Below are positions 18,032 through 26,651 of a stretch of DNA of 58,881 nucleotides, one piece after another. A program made the position numbers and the translations under genes. The first letter of the stretch is position 1; each line of letters opens with the position of its first letter. The notes beneath the pieces are model-generated. The model searched no databases. It had not been told where the DNA came from and was given only the letters and a program-made list of their open reading frames with translations. The DNA is from a virus, in the IMG/VR virus record IMGVR_UViG_3300036767_001238, positions 1 through 58,881 of that record, one strand, 5' to 3'.

Positions 18032-18202
18032 TCAGCCTTTCTTCAGTAGTTCGGATGTCGCGATGGCCTCGGGATGATCTGCCGATAAACTGTCGAAGAT
18101 TGCCGCCGTGACGGTATAGCGCGCGCCCGGCCGAAACCGGGCGCCGGCAAATTCAAGGGGACGGTTCACCGTCACCCGGTAATGGGTCGGTTTGGAGGCC
18201 AT
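18032..18202 (-). CDS. small hypothetical protein between fibre genes
   Basis: 56 codons (ATG 18202 to TGA 18032-18034), easily missed because of its size. It begins MASKPTHYRVTVNRPLEFAG and ends SELLKKG, is basic and beta-rich, and contains no rare features. It fills the gap between two structural genes on the same strand, with only four bases to the next start. In related phages small proteins at this place are conserved; function unknown. Confidence 0.6.
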   Translation of the reverse strand: MASKPTHYRVTVNRPLEFAGARFRPGARYTVTAAIFDSLSADHPEAIATSELLKKG

Positions 18203-18239
18203 GGGTTGATTTTCCTTGTGTGGATTTGGGCGAACCAGA

Positions 18240-20546
18240 TCAGCTTTGCGCGTATTCGATCAGCTCACTGACCAGAAACGGCAGTGCCGCACTGACGGTC
18301 GAGCCCACGATCTTGACCGCGTAAGTGCTGACCGAGGTCACATTGAAGATCGACGTCCGCCGCACCGTACCATCGGCCAGCACAACGTCCTCGACCACAT
18401 CAGCCGCCTCGGAGCCGGTCAAACCCGCCCCGGTTAGCAAGGTGATGGTGCAATCGTGGTTTGCCTCTTCAAAATGCTGCAGATCGGTCACCACCTTGAC
18501 GCTGGTTGTGGGCGAGCCGAGCGTGCGGGCGTCTGACACCCAGGTGAAGGCCGTTTTCGGGCGCGTCGCCACAGCCTGCGATCCTGTTAAGCCAAAGCCC
18601 GGCATCAGGTCCGTGGTGCCGGTGAGGGTCACGCGCAGCGGCAGAAGTGCGGGCAGGCCCGAAAGGTCGGGCCCATTCGCCTCACCATCCAGCGCCACCC
18701 AGGCCCCATTCACCTGCACCTCGATATCGGTGCGACAGGCCGGCGGCGTCACGCCGGGATGCAGCACGTCGAGATCGAGGATGCCGCCCGCAAGTTGCAG
18801 TGCCGTCAGTTCTACCGAGAGCCGCGTGCGCTCAAACCGCGCGAAGTAAAGCCGCATCTTCATGTCATCAACGAGATTGCCCGCAAAAAAGGCGCCGTCG
18901 GTCGAGACAAAGAAGGTGCCCTGGACCACCCCGTTGTCGGTATTGGTCATGGCGACATAGTGATCACCGGTGGTGACCAGCACGATCGCATAGCGCCGTC
19001 CCGCCGTCAGGAAGGTCGGCGTGATGGGCAGCTTGGTTTCCACCAGCGACGGCAGCCCCACTTCCGTGGAAATCGCCCCCACTTGGATATCCAGAACCGG
19101 CAGCGTGGTGCGCGAGATGACCCGGGACAGGTCTGGCATGCCAAAGGCGGTCTCGGTCACAAGAACTGTCACATCACCTGCCGCGGCCTTGCGTGAGAAG
19201 TAGAGCCCCACTTGGCTCAGCCAGCCGTCTTGGGAGTTCAGGAAGGTCTGCGCCACCTGCTGGCCATTGATCGTGGCCGTGGTGGTCACCCGGTCCCAGT
19301 ATTGCTCCTCATAGGTGTCGATCCAGAAGCGGCGCACCCGGATCCAGTGCACATTGCCATTGGGCACCCGCGCACCATTCGGCATGCGGTCCGGCAGGCC
19401 GTTGGTCACTTCCCAAGTCTCGCCCGCCCGGCGGAAAATATTGTCTGCCAGATCATAGGTGCCCTGACGCCACCAGCGGCTGTTGGTGCAGACCACCATG
19501 GAATTGCCATAGCGCCGCCGCGTGCGGGCGCGCGTGAGCTGGCGGATGTCTGTGGTCTCGAAGGTGTATTGCGCAAGCCGGGTTTCAGAGGCGTAGCCCG
19601 TCAGATCAAGCCGGACGCCATGGGCATATTTGGGCAGCACAAAGCCGCTGGCATTGGCAATATAGACGTTGTTCGGGTTCAGAAGCGCGAGTTCCGAGGT
19701 TTCCGCCCCGGCCCGCGGAAAGCGTATGCCTTCCTCAACCACCGCATCGAAACTGGGGTGGTCAACGTTCGAGCCCTCCGCCGTCAGGAAGTGGTTCGTG
19801 CCATAGTAAATATAGGCGCCCGGCGCATAGACTTCGGTACGCAACTCATCGAGTTGTTCGGTGAGCTCGACAATCTCGGCCTTGGTGGCATAACCCGCCA
19901 GACGATCCGCCAGCGCAGACAGGTCCGTGCGCAGCGTATCCACCTGACCGCTGATCTGCCCGCGCCAGTTTTCCAGGGCAATCGTGCGGTTTGCAACATT
20001 GCGCAGGTTCGGCAGTTGCGTCGCCTGCCACTGCTCAATGGCCACCACACCGGAGGTGTCGAGGAGTACATAGGCGATGACTGTCACATTGGCATCTGTC
20101 GCCGGATAGCTCGGGTCTGGCCCCTCGGTGCCAGCCACGGTGGAAATCTCCGCGCGGCGAAGGCTTTCCATCGCCACGGACTGCGGCTCGGTGGTGCCCG
20201 TTTGTGCGTCGATCAGGAAATCCCGCGGCTGGACGTCCGTCTCGACCTCTTGGCCGAAGCTGACGATGGCCACGCGTTTACGGGTCACCAGTGGTAGTAC
20301 GTTGAAGAGATCAACAATGATGTCCTCGCCGCGCGCATAGACCGCCCCGCCGGCGTACAGCCTGCCTGCCGACAGCGTGAGTTCTGTGGCCGCTGTTTTC
20401 GTGGCGGAAAACCCCGAATAGGCTTTGCCGGCCTCAAGCGCATCGCGAACGATATGGTCCATCGAAGCGCGGCCAAAATCCTGCATGTTGTTGAGATCGG
20501 CGGATTGCAGCTCCTGCCGATCGCGGTAGATGACGTTGCGTTCCAT
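18240..20546 (-). CDS. baseplate/tail fibre protein at P2 gpH position (DUF4815-like)
   Basis: 768 residues. The N-terminal motif VIYRDRQELQSADLNNMQDF resembles DUF4815-type phage proteins that start with a short docking element. A coiled-coil segment (about 190-235, DLSALADRLAGYATKAEIVE) is followed by several beta-rich domains to the end (STVSAALPFLVSELIEYAQS). It occupies the position of gpH, directly after gene I, three bases from its stop. It is likely the first long baseplate-attached fibre; sequence similarity to gpH itself is not evident to me. Confidence 0.65.
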   Translation of the reverse strand: MERNVIYRDRQELQSADLNNMQDFGRASMDHIVRDALEAGKAYSGFSATKTAATELTLSAGRLYAGGAVYARGEDIIVDLFNVLPLVTRKRVAIVSFGQEVETDVQPRDFLIDAQTGTTEPQSVAMESLRRAEISTVAGTEGPDPSYPATDANVTVIAYVLLDTSGVVAIEQWQATQLPNLRNVANRTIALENWRGQISGQVDTLRTDLSALADRLAGYATKAEIVELTEQLDELRTEVYAPGAYIYYGTNHFLTAEGSNVDHPSFDAVVEEGIRFPRAGAETSELALLNPNNVYIANASGFVLPKYAHGVRLDLTGYASETRLAQYTFETTDIRQLTRARTRRRYGNSMVVCTNSRWWRQGTYDLADNIFRRAGETWEVTNGLPDRMPNGARVPNGNVHWIRVRRFWIDTYEEQYWDRVTTTATINGQQVAQTFLNSQDGWLSQVGLYFSRKAAAGDVTVLVTETAFGMPDLSRVISRTTLPVLDIQVGAISTEVGLPSLVETKLPITPTFLTAGRRYAIVLVTTGDHYVAMTNTDNGVVQGTFFVSTDGAFFAGNLVDDMKMRLYFARFERTRLSVELTALQLAGGILDLDVLHPGVTPPACRTDIEVQVNGAWVALDGEANGPDLSGLPALLPLRVTLTGTTDLMPGFGLTGSQAVATRPKTAFTWVSDARTLGSPTTSVKVVTDLQHFEEANHDCTITLLTGAGLTGSEAADVVEDVVLADGTVRRTSIFNVTSVSTYAVKIVGSTVSAALPFLVSELIEYAQS

Positions 20547-20549
20547 GCC

Positions 20550-21809
20550 TCAAACCTCAGTTAATGCGCCAAGCGTGAGATCCCCCACAGCGCGGCGGTC
20601 GCCCGGTCGCGGCACGCGCCAGGTCTTTGTGTTGATCAGGACCTTGTCCCGGAGTGATTTGGCGACCATCACCGCCGCACGCGTATCGTCGACCGGCTTG
20701 GTGCTGGCGGCCACGACATAGCCATTGACGAACCGGCCCGCGGTCCGCGGATGTCGCTTCCCCTTGATGCGGGTCAGCACTTCGGCCGTATAGGGCGGCA
20801 TCCCAAGGCGGGTGTAGCCCAGATGGGTGGACCGCTTGCGCTCATCGAGCACGCGGCCCGGATCATGGATGTGCCAGCGATCGTAGAGGTGCCGCCAGGC
20901 GATTGTTGCCGGCAGGCAGGCGCCAGAGACGCGCTGCCACGCAGCACCCGGAAACAGGGACATCGCTTGTGCCGCATGGGTCTCGGCGACCTGCTGCGGG
21001 CGAACATCGATGAGATCGCCCTTGGGCAGGACGGTTGTGTATTGCTCCCGGCCCAGCCGATAGCTGTAGGTCTCGTCGCGCGGGATGCGAACGATCCGCT
21101 GACGCACGCCAATGTCGTCGATCAGGAAAGGCTGCGCTTTCGGCCTATCGCCAAGATGAATGGCCGCCGTGGGCTTGGGTGCCAGCACCACCTCGTCATA
21201 CTCAATCGCGTTGAAGTCCCCAACGCTTTCTGGGGTCACCGTGCGAAGCATCAGATTGGTCTCCTCGCCACGGTCAAAGAGTTTTGCCGTTCGGATGTAT
21301 TTGGTCTCAGCAATCGAGACAGGGTTGTTTGGCCCCGCGAAAGCCGTGCCCGGGCCGTCCGGCGCCGACAAAAACCGGGTGTTCCGGCCGGAAACACCCC
21401 GCGCGATAAAGGGATAGACCCTCAGTTGCGAGAAGCGGTCGAGATAGGCGCCACGTTCCGTCTCCGTGAGCGCCTTTGACAAATAGGTCTTGGCCGGCGG
21501 CACGATGAAGCGCCGCGCTTCCGCCCCCATGACGGCAAGGGCTTCAGCGATCGCCGTCTGTGTGCCCTTGATCGCATGAAACGGCAGCGATCGGGCCGTC
21601 CGGGCGCGTTTTTTCTCCTCCGGCCAATCTTTGTCCCAGAGATCAACTGATAAGCCCCAGGCGAGCCAAGGCAAATGGGGTGCTGGCACCAACGCGGGCT
21701 GGACGAGTTGGCGCAGGGCGATGGGCAGGTCAGCGATGCGCGCCCCGGTGAGATCGACGGCCTCCTCGAAGGAAGTTCGGTTGTCGGGCAGCAGGGTTTC
21801 TTGAGCCAT
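20550..21809 (-). CDS. I: tail protein I (baseplate), extended
   Basis: 419 residues. The N-terminal 180 residues match tail protein I (TIGR01634-type): SLPFHAIKGTQTAIAEALAV and LPWLAWGLSVDLWDKDW are hallmarks. P2 gpI is only about 176 residues, so the C-terminal 230 residues are an extension of unknown function. In P2 this gene follows J directly; here a two-gene toxin-antitoxin unit on the other strand has been inserted between them. Confidence 0.85.
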   Translation of the reverse strand: MAQETLLPDNRTSFEEAVDLTGARIADLPIALRQLVQPALVPAPHLPWLAWGLSVDLWDKDWPEEKKRARTARSLPFHAIKGTQTAIAEALAVMGAEARRFIVPPAKTYLSKALTETERGAYLDRFSQLRVYPFIARGVSGRNTRFLSAPDGPGTAFAGPNNPVSIAETKYIRTAKLFDRGEETNLMLRTVTPESVGDFNAIEYDEVVLAPKPTAAIHLGDRPKAQPFLIDDIGVRQRIVRIPRDETYSYRLGREQYTTVLPKGDLIDVRPQQVAETHAAQAMSLFPGAAWQRVSGACLPATIAWRHLYDRWHIHDPGRVLDERKRSTHLGYTRLGMPPYTAEVLTRIKGKRHPRTAGRFVNGYVVAASTKPVDDTRAAVMVAKSLRDKVLINTKTWRVPRPGDRRAVGDLTLGALTEV

Positions 21810-21882
21810 CGTGCCGCCTTCCCGTTACATAAGGGGGATGTGCTTGAGGACGTCCGGTCCCCTGGTCAGAAAATTCTTCCTT

Positions 21883-21899
21883 GTGGAATATTTATCCAC
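21883..21899. promoter_or_regulatory. inverted repeat, putative operator of the Xre-RES unit
   Basis: GTGGA and TCCAC are perfect inverted arms separated by the 7-base AT-rich spacer ATATTTA, immediately before the first possible ATG (21901) of the antitoxin. Xre antitoxins of this family usually bind such dyads to repress their own promoter. Site seen; function inferred. Confidence 0.5.
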
Positions 21900-21927
21900 T
21901 ATGATTCCATCAGGAAGGATTCTGCCC

Positions 21928-22308
21928 ATGTTGAACGGACTCTCTCAAGCACACGCGACAGGGCGTGGTGCGGTTCTAACCAAAGCTGCTGTGCGCGCCG
22001 CCGAGCGTCTTGAATTGCCTGGCAGCAAGTTGGCCGAGATGCTTGGCGTATCTGAGGCGCAAGTGTCACGCTTCAAGAAAGGCGAGGCGATTATCAACGA
22101 TCGGTCGAAGGCATTTGAATTGGCTGCCCTCTTTGTGCGCGCCTTCCGATCTCTGGATGCGATTACTGGTGGCAATGAAGCCGTAGCACGCGCTTGGTTG
22201 GTAGCACCCAATACCGCTTTAGGGGCCCGCCCTGCTGACCGAATTACCACAGCCCAAGGACTCGTTGATGTCGTCGCCTATCTGGACACCCGCCGCGCTC
22301 CGCTCTGA
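21928..22308 (+). CDS. Xre/MbcA/ParS-type antitoxin of RES toxin
   Basis: 126 residues from ATG 21928 with AGGAAGG upstream; an in-frame ATG at 21901 is possible. Residues 33-52 form a helix-turn-helix (SKLAEMLGVSEAQVSRFKKG). Residues about 66-123 form the MbcA/ParS/Xre toxin-binding domain (DUF2384-like: FRSLDAITGGNEAVARAWLV, then TALGARPADRITTAQGL). It neutralises the RES toxin and represses the unit. The gene overlaps the toxin by 41 bases and runs against the late operon between tail genes I and J, so it must have its own promoter. Confidence 0.88.
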   Translation: MLNGLSQAHATGRGAVLTKAAVRAAERLELPGSKLAEMLGVSEAQVSRFKKGEAIINDRSKAFELAALFVRAFRSLDAITGGNEAVARAWLVAPNTALGARPADRITTAQGLVDVVAYLDTRRAPL

Positions 22309-23041
22309 ACTCGAAGCACTCGAAACTCGGGCGTGGCGGTTGGTGGAAGCGCAGCACCGTGTTTCAACACTCAAGCTGACCGACAACCTTGACGACCAAG
22401 CCGCTCTTGAAGCCATTCTTGATGAAACCAAGCCAGCGCTTCCAAGCAACTGCGCGCACCTCGATTATCTCTTGGCAACTCCGTTTCGTTACCGGCCGTA
22501 TCCTGCAGGGTCTAGGTTTCGCAGAGCCGGCTTTACACCCGGTGTTTGGTATGGCGCCGAGCAGCCAGAGACTGCGGCGGCAGAGATGGTCTTTTATCGT
22601 TTTCTCTTCTACGCAGAAAGCCCAGATACTCCGTTTCCAGATGATGCTGCAGACTACACCGCCTTTGCTGCTGACATTGCCTCCAATTCCGCGATCGATC
22701 TGACAAAGGGTAAATTATCTGCAGATTCCCCAACCTGGACGCACCTCACAGATTACGAACATTGCCAAAGCTTGGCGGATGCAACCAGGGAGGCTGGAGG
22801 TCAGGTCATCCGGTACATGTCGATCCGTGACCCAAATCAATTGGCTAATCTTGCTGTTTTGGACTGTGCTGCGTTCCGCTCCTCAACTCCGGTTGATCGG
22901 CAGACCTGGCGCATTCGCATTAGCCGAAGCGGCGCGCAGGCTATTCGCGAGTACCCCGCTCTCGGCTTGGAGTTTCCTCCTCACTCTTTTGCCGAGGACC
23001 CGAGGCTCCAAAGCATGAATTGGCATCGGCCCAGCCTGTGA
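22268..23041 (+). CDS. RES-domain toxin (MbcT/ParT family)
   Basis: 257 residues starting at ATG 22268. The RES domain is clear: FRYRPYPAGSRFRRAG (Arg at 83-86), GVWYGAE with Tyr95, and a Glu at about 106 in TAAAE, with a Ser-containing C-terminal strand. RES toxins degrade NAD+ or ADP-ribosylate targets using these Arg, Tyr and Glu residues. It is longer than MbcT (about 185) because of an N-terminal helical region. Together with the preceding Xre gene it forms a complete type II system carried as a moron by the prophage. Confidence 0.9.
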   Translation: MSSPIWTPAALRSELEALETRAWRLVEAQHRVSTLKLTDNLDDQAALEAILDETKPALPSNCAHLDYLLATPFRYRPYPAGSRFRRAGFTPGVWYGAEQPETAAAEMVFYRFLFYAESPDTPFPDDAADYTAFAADIASNSAIDLTKGKLSADSPTWTHLTDYEHCQSLADATREAGGQVIRYMSIRDPNQLANLAVLDCAAFRSSTPVDRQTWRIRISRSGAQAIREYPALGLEFPPHSFAEDPRLQSMNWHRPSL

Positions 23042-23064
23042 CAAACCCACAGACAATTCCTGAC

Positions 23065-23103
23065 GGATCGCAAAAATCAGCCCTGTTTGGATTTTTCAGA
23101 TCC
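23065..23103. terminator. dyad between convergent RES toxin and tail gene J
   Basis: GGATC-GC-AAAAATC pairs with GATTTTT-CA-GATCC around an 11-base loop. The outer GGATC/GATCC and inner AAAAATC/GATTTTT arms are perfect. The symmetric A/T arms could serve as a weak bidirectional terminator insulating the toxin unit from the late operon. It is AT-rich, so strength is uncertain. Confidence 0.45.
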
Positions 23104-23117
23104 TCGGTGAACTTTCC

Positions 23118-24005
23118 TCAAGCATCGCGCGAATCCGCGACCGTAATGGTAATAGCCTCCACGGCGTAGACCTCGGTCGGCCCCAGAACGATGTCCGCGG
23201 CAGGTGAGGTCAGGTCTACCGAATGCACACCTTCCTGATGCAGTTTCGAGAAGATGGCCGAGCGACGCAGGTTCATGCCCAGCATCCGGTTCGTTTCCAC
23301 CCACGAGGTCAACGCGCTGACCGCGCGATCGCGCACCAGGTTGCCGTCCGGGCCCGGATAGAGCGTCAGAGTCGCGTTGATGGTGACCGGATGTACGGCA
23401 GGTCCCAGCACCTCAACCATGTCCGTGAGCGGCCGGACGTCATTGTCGATGAGCGCCAGCCGGACGGTCTCCCGTTCTTCGAGGCTCGGAATGGGGTCTT
23501 CGCCCGCGCGTAAAATCGTCACGCGCACCCGACCCGGCGTCGTCATGATCGCGGTGGCATCCCGCGCCCATGGGGCGGCACTGAGGGCGTGATAGACATA
23601 GGCCCCCTCTGGCCCCGCGACCGAAAACGCATCAGGCGCGAGTTGCACCCGGCGCCGCAGGCGCGCATCGTCTTCAGCAACCAGCGCACCGGTCTCGTCC
23701 TCGACCTGCATCCGAGCTGTGGCAAAGAGGGCCGCCAGGTGATCGAGGTTGCTGCCGAAGGATGACGCCAGCAGAACCGAGCGGGCGGCATCATTGATCC
23801 GCGCGCGCAGGAGCAGTTCGCGGTAGGCAAAGGCCTCGATCAATTTGCGCGCGGGCTCGCTTTCGAGATCGATGACGCCGGCGATGTCCGGAAAACGCGT
23901 GACGAGATCGTCACGCATGTCTTTGACAATGGTCTCATAGTCCAGCGTCTCGATCACATCAGGCGGCGGAAGACCTGCCAGATTGATCGCAGTAAAGCGG
24001 CTCAT
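23118..24005 (-). CDS. J: baseplate assembly protein J
   Basis: 295 residues, matching P2 gpJ (302). The N-terminus (INLAGLPPPDVIETLDYETI) and the motif LESEPARKLIEAFAYRELLL RARIN region are diagnostic of the family; the C-terminal beta domain ends VEAITITV. It forms the baseplate wedge with gpW and gpI. It overlaps gpW by ATGA (24002-24005). The region after its stop holds the dyad and the RES-Xre unit rather than gene I directly. Confidence 0.92.
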   Translation of the reverse strand: MSRFTAINLAGLPPPDVIETLDYETIVKDMRDDLVTRFPDIAGVIDLESEPARKLIEAFAYRELLLRARINDAARSVLLASSFGSNLDHLAALFATARMQVEDETGALVAEDDARLRRRVQLAPDAFSVAGPEGAYVYHALSAAPWARDATAIMTTPGRVRVTILRAGEDPIPSLEERETVRLALIDNDVRPLTDMVEVLGPAVHPVTINATLTLYPGPDGNLVRDRAVSALTSWVETNRMLGMNLRRSAIFSKLHQEGVHSVDLTSPAADIVLGPTEVYAVEAITITVADSRDA

Positions 24006-24427
24006 ACCAGGGCCTCCCGGGTTTCAATCAGGACGCCATCAAGATTGGCATAGGCATCAATCCGGCGCGCGCCCTCTACGGTATAATCACCGAACATCGC
24101 CCGGGGCCGATATTCGCCCTCGAGGAAGACATGCAAGGCGCCCGCGCGTGTGACCTCAACGACCTGGATGCGCGTCACCCGATAGCGCGGCTCGAATTGC
24201 TCGATGGCCGAGGTCACCGCCGCGAAAAAGGGCGTCACCTCGTTTGGACTGATCGTGCGCCCCATCAGATGCGGCACGAAGGATCCATACCATTCGCGCA
24301 TCACCCGGCTGCCAAACCGTGTGGTGAAGATATCCTGCAGGCTTTGCACCACATGCGGCCAGCCCTCAAGGATGCGGCCCGTCGCGGCATTCAGCCCGAC
24401 TGACGGATTGGGGGAAAGGCTTACCAT
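24002..24427 (-). CDS. W: baseplate assembly protein W (gp25-like)
   Basis: 141 residues. The motifs SLQDIFTTRFGSRVMREWYG and FEPRYRVTRIQV are hallmarks of the GPW/gp25 family, which is a central wedge component in contractile injection machines. It is slightly longer than P2 gpW (115). It sits between the small gene at 24437 and gpJ, with ATGA coupling to J. Confidence 0.9.
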   Translation of the reverse strand: MVSLSPNPSVGLNAATGRILEGWPHVVQSLQDIFTTRFGSRVMREWYGSFVPHLMGRTISPNEVTPFFAAVTSAIEQFEPRYRVTRIQVVEVTRAGALHVFLEGEYRPRAMFGDYTVEGARRIDAYANLDGVLIETREALV

Positions 24428-24436
24428 GGTCCAGTG

Positions 24437-24649
24437 TTACATCGTGGCCTCGGGGGTGTCAGATTTCGACACAGGCTTTGCAGGCTTGGTCTGTTTGGCG
24501 GCTGGTTTGACATCCAGCGCCCGCAGCGAGCCGAGGCGAACCTCGTGTTCGGCCTGTTTTTCGGTGAGGGTGAGGATCGTACCGACGCCCGTGTTGGTTT
24601 GGCCCGCGACAAAGCGGCCGGCGGTTTCGGTGATAGCGTAGCGTGGCAT
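24437..24649 (-). CDS. small hypothetical protein in baseplate operon
   Basis: 70 residues from ATG 24649. The N-terminal half (MPRYAITETAGRFVAGQTNT) is a small beta domain; the C-terminal half is Lys/Pro/Ala-rich and probably disordered. It lies between gpV and gpW with short gaps of about ten bases. No family recognised; conserved small proteins of this sort appear at the same place in related prophages. Confidence 0.6.
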   Translation of the reverse strand: MPRYAITETAGRFVAGQTNTGVGTILTLTEKQAEHEVRLGSLRALDVKPAAKQTKPAKPVSKSDTPEATM

Positions 24650-24662
24650 GGAGTCGTCCTTG

Positions 24663-25202
24663 TCAGTTCGCAGGCGTGCCGGTGACCGACGGCCCGGACA
24701 ACACGCCGCTGTGTATGTGGCTGTCGCCAATGTTTTTGCTGTTGTGACGGACCTCGCCGCCGGTGATTTCAACGTTGGCGCTGTCAACCTTGAAACGCAC
24801 ATCCCCAACGGCAATCTCGAGGCTGTCTTCTGCCAGGGTCACAGTAACGCTACCAAAACGCAGCACATTCTGGTCGGCTGCCGTCGAGGGCGACGGGTTA
24901 CCACTGGAGTGGGTCAGCGGCACGGCGACCGCTTGCTGGAAATCCCCGTTCGGCGACATCGCGGTGAACTGCTGCCCGACCGTGGGCGGTGTGTGGACCC
25001 GCAGGGCGCCAGAGAACTGCGCGTACGGGATCCACGGAGAGAGAAACCGCCCCTCGGTCCCATGCGCAGGCCCAAAGTCTAGCCGGATCCGTTGCGTGTT
25101 TGTATCAACCTCGGCCACAGTGCCGTGCCGCATCATACCCGCGAACCGGCGCTCCAATTCAGCGATACGCGCGGCCAATTCCACCAATTCGCGGATCGCC
25201 AT
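24663..25202 (-). CDS. V: baseplate spike protein V
   Basis: 179 residues, the family's normal size (P2 gpV is 211). An OB-fold region (HGTVAEVDTNTQRIRLDFGP) is followed by a beta-helix part, and the C-terminus carries DSHIHSGVLSG, whose His-x-His is the metal-binding tip signature of P2-type spikes. It punctures the outer membrane. It is the first of the V-W-J-I baseplate series. Confidence 0.9.
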   Translation of the reverse strand: MAIRELVELAARIAELERRFAGMMRHGTVAEVDTNTQRIRLDFGPAHGTEGRFLSPWIPYAQFSGALRVHTPPTVGQQFTAMSPNGDFQQAVAVPLTHSSGNPSPSTAADQNVLRFGSVTVTLAEDSLEIAVGDVRFKVDSANVEITGGEVRHNSKNIGDSHIHSGVLSGPSVTGTPAN

Positions 25203-25203
25203 G

Positions 25204-26016
25204 TCATGATGCCTCTGCCGCGGTCATTGTTGCATCGATCACCGTGACGCGCTCGCCTTCCTCGTCGAAGATGACCGCATCCATGGTCACGGGATCACCT
25301 TGGGCATCGAGCTTGGGCAAAACACCCAGTTGATCCATGACCTCTAGCGGCACACCCAGCATCTGCGCAGTGCGCGCCCAATCGCGGACATCATTACCCT
25401 CGATCTGCTCGCGCAGCATGGCCGCAATTGGCGCCAGGGTCTGATCCGCGTCCATCAGCGCAAAGACCTCGCCCCAAGCGGTGCCGGACGGGATGTCCGC
25501 CCCTATCGCTGGCGTGTCGACCAGATCGCAGGTCAAAACCAGCTGTCGGGCGGCGAAGCGCACGCCGTTTTCCGTGGAGGCCCCGCGACGTGAGAGCCGC
25601 CGGGTCACACGGGGCACCAGTTTCATCCAGGCGCGCGCCCAGGCACTGTCATCGCGGGTGAGCGCGGTGACAACCTGGTGCTCCATCATGTCGAGCGTCA
25701 GTTCCATCCCCTCATCCGTATGCGGAATGGCAATGGTGATCTGCCCGCCCTGACCGTCGCGTGCTGGAACCTCGACCCGCGCGGCGATGGCGAGCTCGAT
25801 GACCAGATCGCAGCGCTGATTATCGCCTGCAAGGTCACGACCGATGATGTCGGCCTCATGTTCATCCGTCGTCAGCACCAGAAGCGGCTGACGGTTTTCT
25901 GCGATGGTCTGATCGATCGGATCGACCGCGCTGTCGAACACACGTACTCCAGCAAGGGTGCGGTCCCGGAGCGCGCGAGCCGCGGTCAATCGCATGACAA
26001 GTCGCGTCAGGCTCAT
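25204..26016 (-). CDS. hypothetical tail completion/terminator candidate
   Basis: 270 residues of a phage family I cannot name. It starts MSLTRLVMRLTAARALRDRT and contains LLVLTTDEHEADI and HTDEGMELTLDMMEHQV. It is coupled to the upstream gene by ATGA (26013-26016) and lies between the head-tail joining candidate and gpV. This is where tail terminator or completion proteins are encoded in hybrid phages, so such a role is inferred. No membrane segment. Confidence 0.6.
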   Translation of the reverse strand: MSLTRLVMRLTAARALRDRTLAGVRVFDSAVDPIDQTIAENRQPLLVLTTDEHEADIIGRDLAGDNQRCDLVIELAIAARVEVPARDGQGGQITIAIPHTDEGMELTLDMMEHQVVTALTRDDSAWARAWMKLVPRVTRRLSRRGASTENGVRFAARQLVLTCDLVDTPAIGADIPSGTAWGEVFALMDADQTLAPIAAMLREQIEGNDVRDWARTAQMLGVPLEVMDQLGVLPKLDAQGDPVTMDAVIFDEEGERVTVIDATMTAAEAS

Positions 26017-26426
26017 GGAGTTTCATCCTCTCGAACAAGCATCAGGTTCAAATCGCCCAGATCCGAGGTTGCAACCCTCGAGATTGCATAGATCGGCTGG
26101 CCACTGCGGGCCGTCAGGATGACGGCGTCGCCGGTGATCGGCAGCCATGGCAGCTGATCGATCTGCGGTTTGGCGATCCAGAACTCGGCAGCAGCGGTCG
26201 ACAGCTTGGTCGTGCCCGACATTTGCCCACCACGCGCTTGGCCGCGCAGATCTTCTTGCGCGGGACCAGCCGAAAAGATGCCGTAGGCCATTGCCTCGGG
26301 GCGGTCCGGGTCGGCACTACGTTCCGCATATTGGGTGGACATGCGAGGGCGCAGAAGGGCCGGCTCGGCAAAGACCGCCTTGACTGCTGCGCTGGTGTGG
26401 GCATCCAAGTCATTGAAAAGAGACAT
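26013..26426 (-). CDS. head-tail joining protein candidate (lambda FII-like)
   Basis: 137 residues. Length and layout resemble lambda gpFII: an N-terminal helix (LFNDLDAHTSAAVKAVFAEP), a variable loop region, then LPWLPITGDAVILTARSGQP and a closing beta pattern IYAISRVATSDLGDLNLML. It follows the capsid gene in transcription order with only antitoxin-like genes in between, where lambda has FI and FII. The similarity is at pattern level, so the call is moderate. Confidence 0.55.
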   Translation of the reverse strand: MSLFNDLDAHTSAAVKAVFAEPALLRPRMSTQYAERSADPDRPEAMAYGIFSAGPAQEDLRGQARGGQMSGTTKLSTAAAEFWIAKPQIDQLPWLPITGDAVILTARSGQPIYAISRVATSDLGDLNLMLVREDETP

Positions 26427-26455
26427 GAGAATATCACCGCCACGAGGAAATGCAG

Positions 26456-26638
26456 ATGGAAGACACGCCCATCAGAACCACCGAGGAGCATCGACAGGCC
26501 CTTCAGCAGATCGAACGACTATGGCACGCCGCCCCCGGTTCACCCGACGAAGTCAGACTGGAAAAATTGGTGACCGCAGTGGAGGCTTATGAAGCGCAGA
26601 AGTTCAGCGGGTGGGACGAGGAGCAGACCCAAGGCTGA
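26456..26638 (+). CDS. HigA-like antitoxin N-terminal fragment, no HTH
   Basis: 60 residues from ATG 26456 (GAGG eight bases upstream); an ATG two codons earlier is possible. The body (PIRTTEEHRQALQQIERLWH, PGSPDEVRLEKLVTAVEAYE) closely follows the N-terminal helical region of HigA-type antitoxins. The protein then ends where the DNA-binding helix-turn-helix should begin. No HigB toxin lies beside it. It is either a decayed antitoxin or a stand-alone neutralising fragment. It points against the late operon. Confidence 0.6.
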   Translation: MEDTPIRTTEEHRQALQQIERLWHAAPGSPDEVRLEKLVTAVEAYEAQKFSGWDEEQTQG

Positions 26639-26651
26639 CAGCCGCTGTCAG
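26635..26651. terminator. perfect hairpin between convergent genes
   Basis: CTGACAG and CTGTCAG form a perfect 7-bp stem with a CCG loop. It covers the last codon and stop of the + strand gene and the stop end of the minus-strand gene at 26648. There is no T tract, so it is a hairpin separating convergent genes rather than a classical terminator. Confidence 0.45.

Noticed and set aside
19212-20297. 361-residue + strand open frame opposite the gpH-position gene
   Set aside because: Antisense shadow; no start signal, and the minus frame has real domain structure.
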